NCBI GenBank assembly: GCA_030435675.1
Contig: CM059624.1
Span: 7,464,769-7,528,768 of the forward strand
DNA from: Steinernema hermaphroditum
Lineage: Eukaryota; Nematoda; Chromadorea; Rhabditida; Steinernematidae
DNA: 64,000 nt
Reading direction: 5' to 3'
In this document: positions 1-11,924 of the stretch, one piece after another
Layout of the letters: each line of letters begins with the position of its first letter
Numbering within the stretch: the stretch's first letter is position 1
Notes under the pieces: generated by a model
What the model saw: the letters and a program-made list of their open reading frames with translations, nothing else
What the model was told of the DNA's origin: nothing
Databases searched by the model: none
Program-made: the position numbers and the translations under genes

Positions 1-1003
1 GAAGAATCGAGTCCTCTGCAAGTTCGCCTCCCCTCTGATTCTCCGCTCAGGGATGCACTCCTCGACGATTCTCCCTCCCGCTTATCTTCTTTGACGTTTC
101 ACTCAAAACAAATCGAGTTCCGACTTCTCTTGTTTTGGGCCCTCTTCTTCGCGTAATTATTCGGCGCGGCGCCGCGGGACCTCATTTCCCCGTTTTCGCG
201 CCACAATACGTCCTAACGACCCTGCAGACCGTTGCCGCGGCGACGGCGCTTTTCATATTCCGTTGTTTTGATTTGTCCGAAGGCGCCCCGATTCCCCGGG
301 GGCCAGGCACCTCAAAGCCAATTCCATTTTCCTGGAGCCCTTGAGTCCCAAATTGTGATTTATGCCTGGGCTCAGTAGGGGAGCGCCTTTGACAGATCGA
401 CTTTGTGGACGTTCGTGTAAACAGACTTTTGAACGCTTCTCTTCTATTCTGTAGGCGTGTGTCGATTCGAAATTACCGTATTTCCGTCATTTCGAACAAA
501 TGTGGCACTCTAGAGGTTACGAGGTTTGACTAGATGATTCCATTTGAACAGAAAAAAACCTCTTCTTGCGTTCTTCATCGCCTTGTGTTTGGTTGATTAG
601 GCTCCCCATGCATGCCGGTCACTTTTCTTAGTCCTGAGGAGGTGCACTTCTAGAGATGCACCTTCTAGATCCTGCAGGCAAAGAATCTTCTCGTGCAAAG
701 ATCTCAAAGTGCAAGTGTTTTGAGTCCGATTTCGAGCGGTGAAACGGTAATTAGTTATCATCTTCAGACGCGACTATGCGGACGACACTAATTCACTTCA
801 TTTCAGCGCGGCCTTGTTTTTGAAGGAAGTCGTCAAATCTGGCCAAATCTTCCTCTGGCAGTTCCGCCTCCATCCCAAAATCGATCGTTCTTTGGACGGC
901 GCTCCTCAGATTCACTCGTTTTGCACTCTCTTAGCCGCTAGACTCGGGTTCCTCTCCCTTCGGCCCTAACCCAATTTGCACCCGAGGAGAAGGTCGCCTC
1001 GAT
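1..1003. other. Upstream non-coding region
   Basis: This kilobase before the CX-module gene has no reading frame with convincing protein character. It is pyrimidine-rich in places and includes one TACCGTA heptamer at 474-480. The proximal promoter of the gene starting at 1004 should lie here; I see no specific site to name. Confidence 0.5.
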
Positions 1004-2031
1004 ATGCCCCCGGAAGACGCGATCGTCCTTCTCCTTTCCGCCGTGGTCTCCTTCCTGGTGACTCACGTAGCTGCCGAACGCCCGCAGATCGGATTCTACC
1101 CCCACAAAGGTCAGTTCTGCAGATTCTTCCGAGTTTCCTTCACTTCCTCCTCGTTCCCCGGGGGGGGGGGGGGGGGGCGCTTTGGACAAAACCTCATTTG
1201 GAACTCATACTCAGCAGAAACATTTCACAGGGCTTCTCGTCGAACCCAATTTGATTTTTCCCCTAAAGTCGATTTCGTTCGCCGCCGAATCCACAAATCG
1301 AATTTCTCGCCTCAAGGCCACCAAGTTAACCACGTCCTAAAGACAGGAATCTCGATCGCTTCGGGAACCCAGCCCCTTTCAGGCAACATGTGGAGGGCGA
1401 AACATGTCTCGGAGATCTCGGCGATCTTCACCGACGACTTTCAGCAGTTCATCTCGAGGAACGTCTCCGTCATCTATTCCATAGCGACCAATCAGTCCTA
1501 CTACTACTCCAACCGGGGATTACGGTACCTACAGTACAAGGTGAGACAGAAGGCGTCTCGCCGCTCCATCTGGTTCCAGGAGGATGTCAACGTTTGCGAG
1601 CACGAATTCGGCTTCCATGCCGTCTCCTCGATGATCGACGAAGACGACCACAAGCAGTTGTTCCCTAATGGCATCCCGGCTACTGTAAGTACGGTACCTC
1701 TCCTCCCGACTCCATGCATCTCAGGGGATTACCGTATATTTCCTCTGCGACGATCACTGCTGCGCCGACGAATGCTGCCAGAGGGACGTCGTCTTCATCT
1801 CGCTGTGAGACCCCTGCTTCTCCGGCCCTATCGTACCCTTTCAGAGGAATCGGCCTTATCATCCTCGCGATCCTCATCGTCATCGCCTACTTCTCCATCT
1901 ACCTTGTCGGCCTTCTTATCGCCGTCCACCACGGCCGCATCTGCGGGAAGCCGGAGGACCGCTACGCCTTCGAGCCGACGCCGACGAAATCGACGAGCGC
2001 CTCCCTCGGAAGACACCGCGGCGACTTTTGA
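1004..2031 (+). CDS. CX-module single-pass membrane protein
   Basis: Five exons (1004-1109, 1383-1540, 1580-1684, 1725-1804, 1845-2031) join in frame to 211 residues. The start ATG opens a hydrophobic signal peptide (IVLLLSAVVSFLVTHVAA). The mature part has a YYYSNRGLRYLQYK stretch, then VNVCEHEF, then a cysteine cluster (CDDHCCADECC) that ends the extracellular module, then a strong membrane segment (GLIILAILIVIAYFSIYLVG) and a short cytoplasmic tail rich in Thr/Ser. The paired Cys-Cys pattern just before a membrane helix is the hallmark of the nematode CX module, a domain of unknown function. Introns 2 to 4 are about 40 nt; intron 1 is 273 nt and holds an 18-G run. The exon lengths sum to a multiple of three, which supports the model. 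Function is unknown. Confidence 0.8.
1160..1177 (+). repeat. Poly-G tract (18 G)
   Basis: An uninterrupted run of 18 guanines lies in the first intron of the CX-module gene. Such tracts can form G-quadruplexes and are unstable in worms lacking the DOG-1/FANCJ helicase. Homopolymer length is prone to sequencing error. Confidence 0.95.
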
Positions 2032-2352
2032 CCTTCTTTTCATATGGGTACTGTGGAATAGGAAGCCTGGTGATCTGCGCTTTCTCTTGCACATAATATA
2101 AATTATTTATATTACATCTGCTTTGTATATATGTACAAAATCACAAAAATGAACAAATAGACTCGAAACAGCGGCAATCACAGAAGGAAAAGAGCACAGT
2201 ACAATGAATATGACAGTGGCGGCAGTCGCCGCCACCATGACCCGAAGCAGAGAGAATATACAGGGTGAGTGAGAGAGATATGAACAAAATAACGGCAAAA
2301 TGAATGAAAGATATGAGAGGCTTTGATGACGGGAGGTCGGGGGAGCGAGTGG
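2032..2352. other. Convergent 3' intergenic region
   Basis: AT-rich spacer between the 3' ends of the CX-module gene (+) and egl-9 (-). It must contain both 3' UTRs. No coding potential seen. Confidence 0.5.
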
Positions 2353-4546
2353 TTAGATCTCGTACTCTGGATTCTTCTCCTGGCTTTTGGGCTCGAGGAT
2401 GAGGTCGTCGCCTTCCTCCGAGTCCGTAGAGTCCGTCGACTGGGAGCGAGGCGGGTGAAGGCCGAACACTACCTTCGGAGATTCCCTAAGAGCGCCTTCG
2501 GGGGAAGTCGGTGCGTTCTCCGGGACGAAGCGAGCGGCAAGGTTCATGGAGCTCTCTCCCGATGGGGCGATCGTATCTGAAATGACACCCACAATAAGCA
2601 ACGGAGGGATACAAAACACTCACTTTTGTTGAATGAGTTACTCTCATGGAAGTGAGTGCCTTGCACATCACCTTGTGAGGTACGACGATCCTCGCTCGCG
2701 GATGCCTTCGGCGACATTCCGCCCGCGTCAGTGTCGTCCACCGCTGATTTTGCTGCCTTCGCGCGAATCTCGTCATGATCCTGAGAGTCGCACTGAATGG
2801 TGCGACGACGGCTTTCCTCTTTCTCGGATTTGTCGAAGTACCAGATGGTGATCGCGAATCTAAACAACTGAAGATATCCTCTGCGGATCTCTGGCCTTAT
2901 TCCTACCTGTTCCGCATTACGGGAAGAACTTCGTGCGGATTGCGGCGATCCGACCAGAAGAAGACAAGACGGTCGCCTTGAGGATCGATGTCCATCGGAA
3001 CGGCCGACGATTCGGGATAAAGACGGAGCGTGCCACCATCTCTATTCAGGTCCCAGTTCTCGTTGCAGTAGTAGATGCTTGTAACACAGCGGCCGTCGCG
3101 GATGGGGTTGTCGACGTGCTTCACGTAGCGAGTCCCATTGCCGGGATAAACGGCGATCATTGCCTAAGTTTCAAAAGTCGGGAATGCATCATATAAACAA
3201 GCTCACCCTCGACCGGCCACTAATCGTGTACGGAATTTTTCCGTTAAAGTGGACGGTGACAGAGTCGATCATCGAAACCAGAAGCCTTATAGTGGAAGCT
3301 TTCTGGGCACGGTTATCGGAGCTGTCGAACCAGTATATCTCATCCGAACGGATGCCCTTGTCAGAATTGTTTTCTCCGCTCTTCCCCATCAGCTGGCCGT
3401 CGGAAAACAGATCTTTGTTGTACAGTGTTTCAATTTCGCTAAAGAACGATTTATGTACACAAAGAACGAGGCGAACTGCGCCTACCGATTCGTCGTCGCA
3501 CAATGCCCGGGGCCAAGGAAGTTGTCCACGACAGCCCAGCCGTATTCATTCAGCGAGTAGATGACGTGATCAGCTATGGCCTAAGAAAAACATCAGTGGA
3601 TCAGCGATAAACACGGCGCATACTTTAAGTCGAAGCGCAATCGCCTGATGCCTGTTCACAGGGATGCCAGTTGAGGTCAGTATTTGCATGTGTTCTTGCA
3701 AAGTCGTCTAAACGTACTAGTGGTGCCGAAAATGTACGATGTGTACCTTGAAGACGACATTCTTTGTATGGTCCTTTAAGGCACGACGAGGTTTTGTCTT
3801 TTCGTTAGGCTGCTCGATGATCTGGATATCGTCGAAGGCCGTGTCGATGAGGCGACCGCTGGGGTTTGATGAGGTAGAAGTAGGAGGACTGGATGGAGCT
3901 GAGACTATAAAACGTTGTCAAACAAAAGAAGTCGGCGTGATCCACGTACCTTTATCTCCGATAGTCAGATCTGCAACGGCAGGAGTTCCTGCCGCAGTCT
4001 GTGCGACTGGAGTAACACGAGAAAACGCCGAAAAGGCCGATCCTAGCTGGAGGCCTTGTATGGTCTTCGGAGGCGAACTGCCCTTCGCTGTCGCCTGCTG
4101 GTTCAGTTTTTGCTGATAATCACGGAACTGCTGGCCTTGAACCGTCAGACAAAGGGGCTTGTGGCGCTTCCTATCATAGTTCTTAAAAACAACGATGAAT
4201 CACAAACACTCCGAGTCAGTCGAACCTGATGCTCGGTTCCGCAGTACATAACGGCGTTGCAGTCGGGACATGGGAACAGCATCTTCCCTTCTTTCTCTTT
4301 GACTCCACAGAAGGAACAGCCTTCTTTGCGTTGGAATACAGTATTCAGGCTGTTGGAAGAGTTGCTGCTTGCTCCAGAGCCGGAAGACGCGACGCTGTCG
4401 TGGCGGTGCTGCAGCCAAGCTTCGGCTTCGGAGGACGACGGCATCGCGGGATTGGCGACCGCCAGAGGGGCGACCACTCCAGAGGGGCCCGCGCTCATGT
4501 AGTTCGACGAAGATGGGGCGGCAAACATGCTGCTCTCGTTCGGCAT
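2353..4546 (-). CDS. egl-9: HIF prolyl 4-hydroxylase EGL-9 (EGLN family)
   Basis: EGL-9/PHD hydroxylates a proline in HIF-1 using Fe(II), 2-oxoglutarate and O2, marking HIF-1 for VHL-dependent degradation. The first exon (4226-4546) has a Ser-rich N-terminus and the start of a MYND zinc finger (CSFCG, CPDC, YCGTEHQ), completed in exon 2 (HKPLC). A disordered linker follows, then the catalytic domain: DGQLMG and SDEIYWFD of the mobile loop, the iron ligands HVD (in RYVKHVDNP) and H of NPHEV, and the 2-oxoglutarate-binding Arg in RFAITIWYFD. The C-terminal tail after WYFD is acidic and Ser-rich. The ATG at 4546 was chosen because it opens the MYND exon and no better upstream start is visible; an extra 5' exon cannot be excluded. 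All residues needed for catalysis are present. Confidence 0.92.
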
Positions 4547-5661
4547 GGTACAGGCCGACCCCGTGAATAGTCAGTTCACGTCAGTGGCAAAATTCTGCAA
4601 ATGCGGAATGAGAACGATTGACACGGCTTAACAAACACGCCACGGATTAATGAGAACAAAAAGAAAACGGAGGCTAAGGGTCGTGGTCGTAAGAATCCCA
4701 AAGAGAAACGCCGCAGCTGGGCGAGGAGCGACGACATCGCAAAAACCAAAACAGCGATGCCTTCGTCACAAGTGTCGAAGCTCACGTAGGCAGTGGGATC
4801 GCTGTCGCGGCGACGGCCGCGTACACAGACAGACAGACGAAGGATAGACAGACAGACTATCGCGACACAGGTTTTGTTGGCTGTCTTCCAACGGCGTTCG
4901 CGACCCCATAGCCATGCCGAAGATCAGTCGTGGACTCTGATACCCGGCGACTAGCTTGTCTTCTTCCCGCCACTCTGTACGAAGACATTTCACACCGTTT
5001 GCCGCCACCTTTAGCACGCACGCAAGGCGTTGATCATTGGTGCCAACAACGGGACGGACTACGACACGAAGCGGTGAGTCAGCGGCGAGTGGACCAATCT
5101 GACCACCCTGCAAGAGAGGTGAGCGCGAGAGACGCGATCGATCCAGCCACATCCGAGAAGGTGCAAAAGAGGATTCATCGCAGAGATCGGTCACCTAGCG
5201 CAGAGATCACCGAAATCCATCGGTTCGGGTGACAGACAATAAATTACGTCAATGTCGGGTGGGAAACGCAAATGGCGAAAATTAGAGATGAAGAAGTGGG
5301 CGCACACAACGGCTCGCCGCTTCCGTGTCGATTCGATCGAGTTTTCTTGAAACTTTCGCGCAACATTCCCTTCGGCCTGCGCAGATTTACGCAAAGCCGC
5401 AAGTGTGTAGCATGAATAATAATTCGTCTCTGAGAAAGTCACGTGGCCGACGACCTCGTGGGGCAGCACATGCCATTCCGATGCATAGAACCGAACATAC
5501 ATCGTCATCCGCGCGATGGATGGGGAAAACTCAAAAACACGAGCACGCAACAGAGCATAATCGAAGTCGGTCACTTCAAAGCAAGCGTTCAGATGGCCTA
5601 AAAGCGATCGACGTCGTTAACCCGAAGAACTAAAGGGAAGAAGTGCACGTAGTGTACACGA

Positions 5662-5668
5662 TACGTGA
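5662..5668 (+). promoter_or_regulatory. Putative hypoxia response element TACGTGA
   Basis: Exact match to the C. elegans HIF-1 site core TACGTG, 1.1 kb upstream of the egl-9 start. egl-9 is a known HIF-1 target in C. elegans; function here is inferred. Confidence 0.4.
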
Positions 5669-5830
5669 AAAACGCGCTGTACCGCCGCCCTATCGCGGCA
5701 GCGCCCTTCCACACAGCGGCGCTTATCAATTCGTGTCGCCGCGATTAATATGCGCGAAAGTTTGAAGTGCACGTCGCCTGCAAACTTGCGCCTTCGTGTT
5801 GTTCATGTGCCTAGAGCGCTGACGTCTCCA

Positions 5831-5837
5831 TACGTGA
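5831..5837 (+). promoter_or_regulatory. Putative hypoxia response element TACGTGA
   Basis: Second TACGTGA copy, same orientation, 163 bp further upstream of egl-9 than the first. Confidence 0.4.
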
Positions 5838-6290
5838 TTTGGGAGATAAAATACGACGTCGCGCACGGAATTCCACAACAAAACAGAGATGTCAGGAGCA
5901 CCAGCGGAGGAGAAGAAGTCCTTCTGGCAGCTCCACATGGCCCAAGCAATAGATGGTCAGAGGCTACGTCGGAAGGACGTTCTGTGGTGTGTTACAGTGC
6001 CCGACAGCGTGAAAAAAACCGAAACGGTGATAGATGATCGCAACCGGCGCAGAATCGCGGAGTTCTGACGTCAGCGGCGATTAGAGAAGTATGCAAGGCG
6101 AAGTCTTGGTTGCAAACTTGCGCGTGACCCTTCCTGAGTGGCTCTAGAGGAAAGCTTGCGGTAGCCGTGCGCGGCTGCCGACCTCGAAACAAAGGAAATC
6201 TTGATAAGTCCGCGGTCAGTCGGCTTCCGTGTTCCTTTTTACACCAATCCGATTTATTTCGCCCGAGGGAAAACGGCCCAATATCGTGGC

Positions 6291-6297
6291 TACGTGA
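6291..6297 (+). promoter_or_regulatory. Putative hypoxia response element TACGTGA
   Basis: Third TACGTGA copy, about 1.75 kb upstream of the egl-9 start, same orientation as the other two. Confidence 0.4.
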
Positions 6298-8748
6298 CTT
6301 CAGCACGATCTCAGGGCCAATTATACCGCGAAGCCGCGATGTTGATGTGAGCCGCACGCCGCAGTGTTGCAAATCGGCACGTTCCTTACGCGAAATGAAG
6401 CAGAAAATAGAACAAATGCCGAAAGCGCGTGCCACGGCCAACCTTTGGCCGGCAGATGCCCAAAGGCGGCGATTCACACGTATTCGGAATGTTTTCGCAC
6501 TGCGATAAGCCCGAGCAAACAGGGACCATGCGGATGAATCTATGCAGGAATTTGTAGTATGACAGGAACTGCGCCTTGGCGCCGTTTCGTGAGATCTTGA
6601 GACGTGATAGACACGCGCTGACGCGGGTCTTTCTTGCCGCCAGACAGGGAAATCTCCCAGACAGCAGAGACAGACAGCGCTGATGAATAAACGTCTCGGT
6701 GGCCGCCCAGTGGCCCAAAAAAGTCGGAGGCCGAGAATCGCACGTAGCAAAGTGCAAAATGCCTCCCGACTGGCAAATACTCGAGGAAAGTGCATTTGGC
6801 GCGATGGATTAATTAGCCACGAGTCTGGCCGTCTCCCCAGTGCGGTCCGGCAGTTTGGCGACGGATTCCGCGCGCTGTCGATGTAAACAAATGTGGCTGC
6901 GTGCAGGGTGATGAGTACTCGAGTCGGTTAGTGGAATTCCAGAAAAACTGTTCGATAGAGTGCTTTGTAAAGAATTTAAATGAACCAATGGAAAACGGCG
7001 AATAATATTCCAAACCAAAACAAGAACCAAATGACCCGAACGGTTTCCGCAGATCGTCTTTCTGTGACAGAAACCAGATAAAGAGCATCGAAAAGAGATA
7101 GAAAATCGCACGTAGACACGTGACGAGAAACTGCGCCCGGAGCAATCGCGATGACGCTTCACGGGTTACTGTAGATGAGTTCTGGTGACTCAGTGTTATG
7201 TTTACGGCTGTGCGTGGCGCGAGAGAGAGGCGGAAGTGAGCGACATCGGGTCTACGAAATAATTTATGTTTCCATTCGGAAGGCGCCTCTATAAATTCTA
7301 ATTGGGATGATCAATGGACGCGCCTCGGAGCTTTTTGCAGTCGACAAGTCCGGGCGAGTAGAGCGGAGACGGCACAGTGACCTTATCGAAGAATTCACTT
7401 TTTGTATGCAAACTAATCGCCGTTTAGAACTGCCGATCGCACGTACGACAATCGATCGCCACCCGACGACACATTTTGGGGCGTTCGTCGCATCTGTACA
7501 TGCGGAAGATGCCTTCTGGCTTCGTTTTTCACAAAGTAAGCACATAAAACACGCGGAATGGTTTCGACGGCACTCCGCAGTGCCCTTCACGCTAAGGGGC
7601 ACTTTTGTAAAAGCGGCGCTGACTTTGGACTTGGCGCTGTAGAGATAAGGAACAGGTCACGAGACATGAGAACTACAATAAAAGGACATAGAGAGAGGAG
7701 GGGTTAGGCACAGTCACAGGTGATGAATTAAAAAACAGTGGACGGCAAAAAGTCGTCCGCCACGGTTGCACTACGAACGTGGAGACGATAAAAAAGTTGA
7801 CAGCTCCGGTCCGAACGTTCGCGTTCATCAGTGCATTCTGGTCACTGATCAGTAAAATATTATCAGCATCCAAACAGTCTCAGGTCTTGTAGCCCATGCA
7901 CTTAACGATCCGCTCAACCCGCTACAGTATGTCCGCTGCTAAGTGGCTGAGCGAAGGACCAACTCAAGACAAAGACAAACGATAACGGACATTACGAGAC
8001 GTAGGTCTACCGTAATCACGAACAGTAATAAAGGATTACGGTAAGGCCACGATGAATCGATGATTGAAAGGGGCCATGATGGCGATGTAAACAGTCGAAA
8101 ATTCGCTCGATTTGCACGCAGAGCTATTCGCGAAAGTGCGAGAACGTGCAGTTTTTGGAATCACACCACAAAGAGAACTAAAGCGAGGGAGCGGAGCGCC
8201 TGGGGGGAGTCATCCACTAAAAATAAATCATCCGGTTGGGGCAGCACGCAAATGGGTCGTGAACGGAGGCAATTAGAAAGAGTTCATGATAGAAGAAATG
8301 CCCTTTGAGGGAACAAAGATAACAAATGCACGAAATACATGTCCGTAATATCTAGAGCGTATCGTTTCATCGAACCCTATTACAGTATTCACCGTATCGT
8401 TCAATGGATGACTCATCAGTTAAGCATAGAAGATGAGAGCACAAATCGACAAAAAAGGGTTAAAAAAGACTTTCCCCACAAAATCGACGACAATCGGAAC
8501 ACCATCCCGTCAAACCTTCGCAACTTCTCCCGCTCAAACTATCAGATAGCTACAGTAATCCACAGGATCGCACAAAACGATAAGACGCGACAAACACAAA
8601 TTTATTACGAATGTACGCCCGAAACCCGGAAACCGATCGCACTGACGGAAACATACGATAAGAAGCTACACAAACAACAGCAAAGTGGTGCAGGAAGTTA
8701 CAAATTATACAGATGTGTGCAATGTTTTTCCTGGTGGGACATCTGCTA

Positions 8749-10232
8749 TCAGTGCGCCACAGCCCTCAGTCGCTTGAGCCTGCAACAACATTTCTTTAGT
8801 GAAGCATGGTGGGGAAAACTATACCGTTCTTCAAGAGAAGCTGTAGGCTTCAGCGGCGCCATTGATCCCCGAGCATTTGCCATTTCTTTCGATGGAGAGA
8901 GCGACGGAACTTCAGGAAGATTGAGGTCGGAAATAGCGGCCTCCTTCTTTTCCTTCTCTGCGTCCGACAACAATTCATCCAGTTCAGCTTCCAGCATTGA
9001 CTCGTCGACATCATGAGCACTGGCCGGGAGAGGCTGCCTGAGCGCATCCTGCACTTCATTGTAATCCTGCATTGCGTCATGGATGCTGTCCATAGTTTCA
9101 TCGACCTTATCGGCGGTAAGACCATGGCTGCTCATCGTTGCCTTGAACGCTTCGTTTCCAGCGCGATAAGCGGACAAGATTTCGTTCGTATGTTTGCTCT
9201 GCGAGAGCTGTTCCAGGATCGTGATGAGCTTTTGATATTGAGCGTCCTTGTCTTGAATGTCCTTCTCCACCTTCTTCTTCTTGCGCAGATGGGCTGCAGC
9301 CATGACTTTGTCACCGGAACGGATGGTACGTCGTGCGTTGGCGTCGTGCTTCTTCACGTGTTCCTCGAGTCTGTGGATATCTTTCTCGATTTTAGTCAAT
9401 TGTCGTCTAATGTCGTGAATGGTAGCATCAGCCTTGGTGAACTGGACCGGTCCTCGTGAACCATGATCCTAAATTTTGTGCGCTTTAAGCAATGTTACAG
9501 CCGACTTCTCAACTCACCCTGAACTTAAGAATTTTCTCCCCTTTGCTTGAACAACCTATTGTGAGTTCGCCCTGCCTTTCAAGCTCTAGAACCACCAATT
9601 CATAGTTGTCCTTAGTTGGACAGATTTCAGCTGAGCGTTCTTTCAGGTCCTCGTATTCGACCACTTCAGGACAGTCGACCATCTCGTATTCTGTCTTGTA
9701 TAGCTCGAGGACGCTTCGGGCTTGCATCTAAATTTACTGTTTGTTCCAGAGCAGAAGCAGAATAACACCAACCTTCAATGTGTCACAGTGAACAAACACC
9801 GTTCTATCGTAATCCGGCTCATTTCTGCCCCATAAAGTGCTTGAAAGCAGGCCTGCGCCCCAAGACAGCCATGAATTGTTGTTTGATTGCATAGTCTCAA
9901 CTGTTTGGAATGCTCCATTCCTGCAAGGCATAGAGGATAGAGTTTGAAAGTAGAAAGTCTAGTACTTACTTGTACATATCTTCCAGGACAACCTTGAGAG
10001 GACTGGGAATCTGGCTGCCACGAAGGAAAGCGCGTTTCAGCTGTGACAATGTGACGCAAGCCGTCTTCGAGTTTTCGCAGTACTTGTTGATTGCATCCGT
10101 CCAGAACCGTATTACACGGTCGTAGTTAACGGGGTTCACATGGCGCGCCTTCGGCAACGACATCAGCCCCGTCATCTTAGCATCGTCCTCCCAGCATAAC
10201 GGAAGATACGCTCTAGATGAAACGGTAGCCAT
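8749..10232 (-). CDS. chmp-7: ESCRT-III subunit CHMP7
   Basis: CHMP7 recruits ESCRT-III to the reforming nuclear envelope, where it helps close holes. Four exons are read: about 10232-9966, 9920-9780, 9725-9520 and about 9470-8749. The N-terminal half has the winged-helix-like region (start MATVSSRAYLPLCW, with VNYDRVIRFWTDAINKYC). The C-terminal half is a Snf7 domain made of charged helices (LTKIEKDIHRLEEHVKKH, AAHLRKKKKVEKDIQ, and the acidic helix MLEAELDELLSDAEKEK). The combination of a non-Snf7 N-terminal half and a Snf7 C-terminal half is specific to CHMP7 among ESCRT-III proteins. The last residues after the PLKPTASLEER stretch are Cys- and basic-rich, and an alternative terminal splice is possible. 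It is divergent from the repeat-protein gene, with 495 bp between the starts. Confidence 0.85.
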
Positions 10233-10727
10233 TTCCTGAAAAAAAGCGATACTTAACTATTAGAGCATTGCAATCATACACAAACAAAAGCGAGCAAATG
10301 AACAAACTTCGAACTGATCGAGAAACGAAAACTTCCGGCAGCCAAGAAGTTCCACGGCCCGTCCTTGGGATCAAATGCGATATTCTTGGCGACGACTTCA
10401 AATGCAACAGAACGGTCCCCTCTGTTTCCGCAAATTCCGATGATGCGTGACAGGACCGACGGTAACCGCCGGATGTTCAGTTGTCTCTGTTGTCTTCTTC
10501 TTGTTCGGGCCTAGTCGGCGGCGCCGTCGACGCTGTCTGCCTCTCGGCGCCAACAAAAGTGCAAAACATTCGAATTGAGCGCAGGACTGCTCCAAATAAA
10601 AGCGTTGTACGTGCAAGTGACGTGCCTACATTACCCGTGCTCCCTTTTGGTCGTCATTTTTTTGCACTATCGATCAATCCTATTTACAGATCAACTTGGG
10701 CCGCTGCGGCCCATCCCCGCGCGAAGG
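10233..10727. promoter_or_regulatory. Divergent promoter region chmp-7 / repeat protein
   Basis: 495 bp between two head-to-head start codons. No reading frame of note; it presumably carries both core promoters. A GC-rich patch with alternating GGCGCC/GTCGAC sites lies near 10520-10540. Confidence 0.45.
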
Positions 10728-11924
10728 ATGAGCTCGGGTAAAAAACGGCAATCTCGTTCCGAGAAGACCTTCGACTTCAGTCCGAAGAAGCCGAACCTGG
10801 GGCCTCATGCAGCACGACTGGGACTCGCGAATCTGCGCCAGATCCCGTTTTCTGATTCGCCGAACGATCGCACCAGCCGAGCCTTCGAGAGGAATGGCGT
10901 CGGGCTCTTCACCGACGGCCACAACAAGTGGGTTGTTCCGCTAGCCGACGACGATGGCTCCACAACCAGTTCGTCCATCTCTTCTGGAACGTCTCGATCC
11001 GTATGTTGACTAGTGTTCTGTTCCATGGACTGTTTTGTTCTCGTTTTAGAGTCAGAGAAGTGTGAGTGTAGTCGACGTTGTGACAATAAGCGACGATGAG
11101 ACCGATACGGTATCCTCGGCTGCCCCAGCTCCTCCTCCCACACTGCGAGAGCGGACTCCACCGAGAAGACTCTCTCCTTCGGCGAAAAAACGCACTCCAC
11201 CAAGAAAGTCCACTCCGCCAGCGAAAGCCCCTGCTTCACAGAGAAGGCCCACTCCGCCAGCGAAAGCCCCTGCTTCACAAAGAAGGCCCACTCCGCCAGC
11301 GAAAACCTCTGTTTCACAGAGAAGGCCCACTCCGCCAGGGAAAACCTCTGTTTCACAGAGAAGGCCCACTCCGCCAGCGAAATCCCCTGCTTCACAAAGG
11401 AGGCCCACTCCGCCAGCGAAAACCTCTGTTTCACAGAGAAGGCCCACTCCGCCAAACAGAAGGGCAACTCCTCAGAGAAAAGTTACTCCACCACAGAAGA
11501 GAGCTACTCCGCCGCAGAGGAAGCGTACCCCACCAAAGAGAAGAGGTTCATCGCCGGAAATGAGCCGTCGTCCTCTGTGCAAGATGAGTAAGTTCTCCGC
11601 TTTTGACAATAGATCGTAAGAAACGCTTTTAGGAGGCATCAAAACTGGAAGAAGGATAAAGCTGCCGAAAACTCCGTCGCCAAAGCGAAATGAGAGTGAG
11701 GAGGACGATGAGTCCGATGAAGAGTCCAGCGAGGATGAGGAGACAAAAAAGAAGATCGACTGCACGAACAAGCGTGGCCGAATGATCTATGACAGAGCGG
11801 ATCTGAAGTACAAAAAATCGGCTCTCGTAGGTTTATCCTGTGAAAGTGCTACTTTCTAAAAATCACCATTCAGCTAGCCCAAATCAAGATCCAGGAAGAG
11901 CGCCTCGCTAGTCTCGACGTATGA
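10728..11924 (+). CDS. Basic nuclear-type protein with 13-residue repeats
   Basis: No known family recognised. The ATG at 10728 opens MSSGKKRQSRSEKTFDFSPKK. A second exon (about 11050-11591) is nearly all low-complexity: six in-frame 13-residue units of the form PTPPAKxxxSQRR, then looser (A/V/R)TPPQ-K/R repeats. Exon 3 (11633-11826) has an acidic Ser/Glu/Asp tract (ESEEDDESDEESSEDEE) followed by a compact conserved-looking end, KRGRMIYDRADLKYKKSALL, and exon 4 (11874-11924) ends AQIKIQEERLASLDV. The TPP and SP motifs resemble CDK/MAPK sites, and the basic and acidic blocks suggest a chromatin or RNA-processing partner; that is inference. Splicing borders are canonical (GTAAGT, TTTTAG). Confidence 0.7.
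11209..11442 (+). repeat. Coding minisatellite, six 39-bp units
   Basis: Six consecutive 39-bp units (starts 11209, 11248, 11287, 11326, 11365, 11404) encode 13 residues each. Two variants of the middle block occur, APAS (or SPAS) and TSVS. The length is a multiple of three, so copy-number change keeps the frame. Confidence 0.92.

Larger units (their letters stand above)
4547..8748. other. egl-9 upstream / chmp-7 downstream intergenic region
   Basis: About 4.2 kb without a convincing gene. Open frames here lack domains and splice support. It probably holds the egl-9 promoter (nearest 2 kb) and the chmp-7 3' UTR. It contains three TACGTGA heptamers, a short GACA microsatellite near 4827-4857, and TACCGTA/TACGGTA heptamers near 8008 and 8037. 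Confidence 0.5.

Noticed and set aside
4827..4857. GACA/CAGA microsatellite as a repeat feature
   Set aside because: Only two runs of two to three units each; too short and interrupted to mean much.
5191..8308. Open frames of 60-267 codons upstream of egl-9
   Set aside because: They overlap each other on both strands, lack domain patterns and splice partners, and show random composition.
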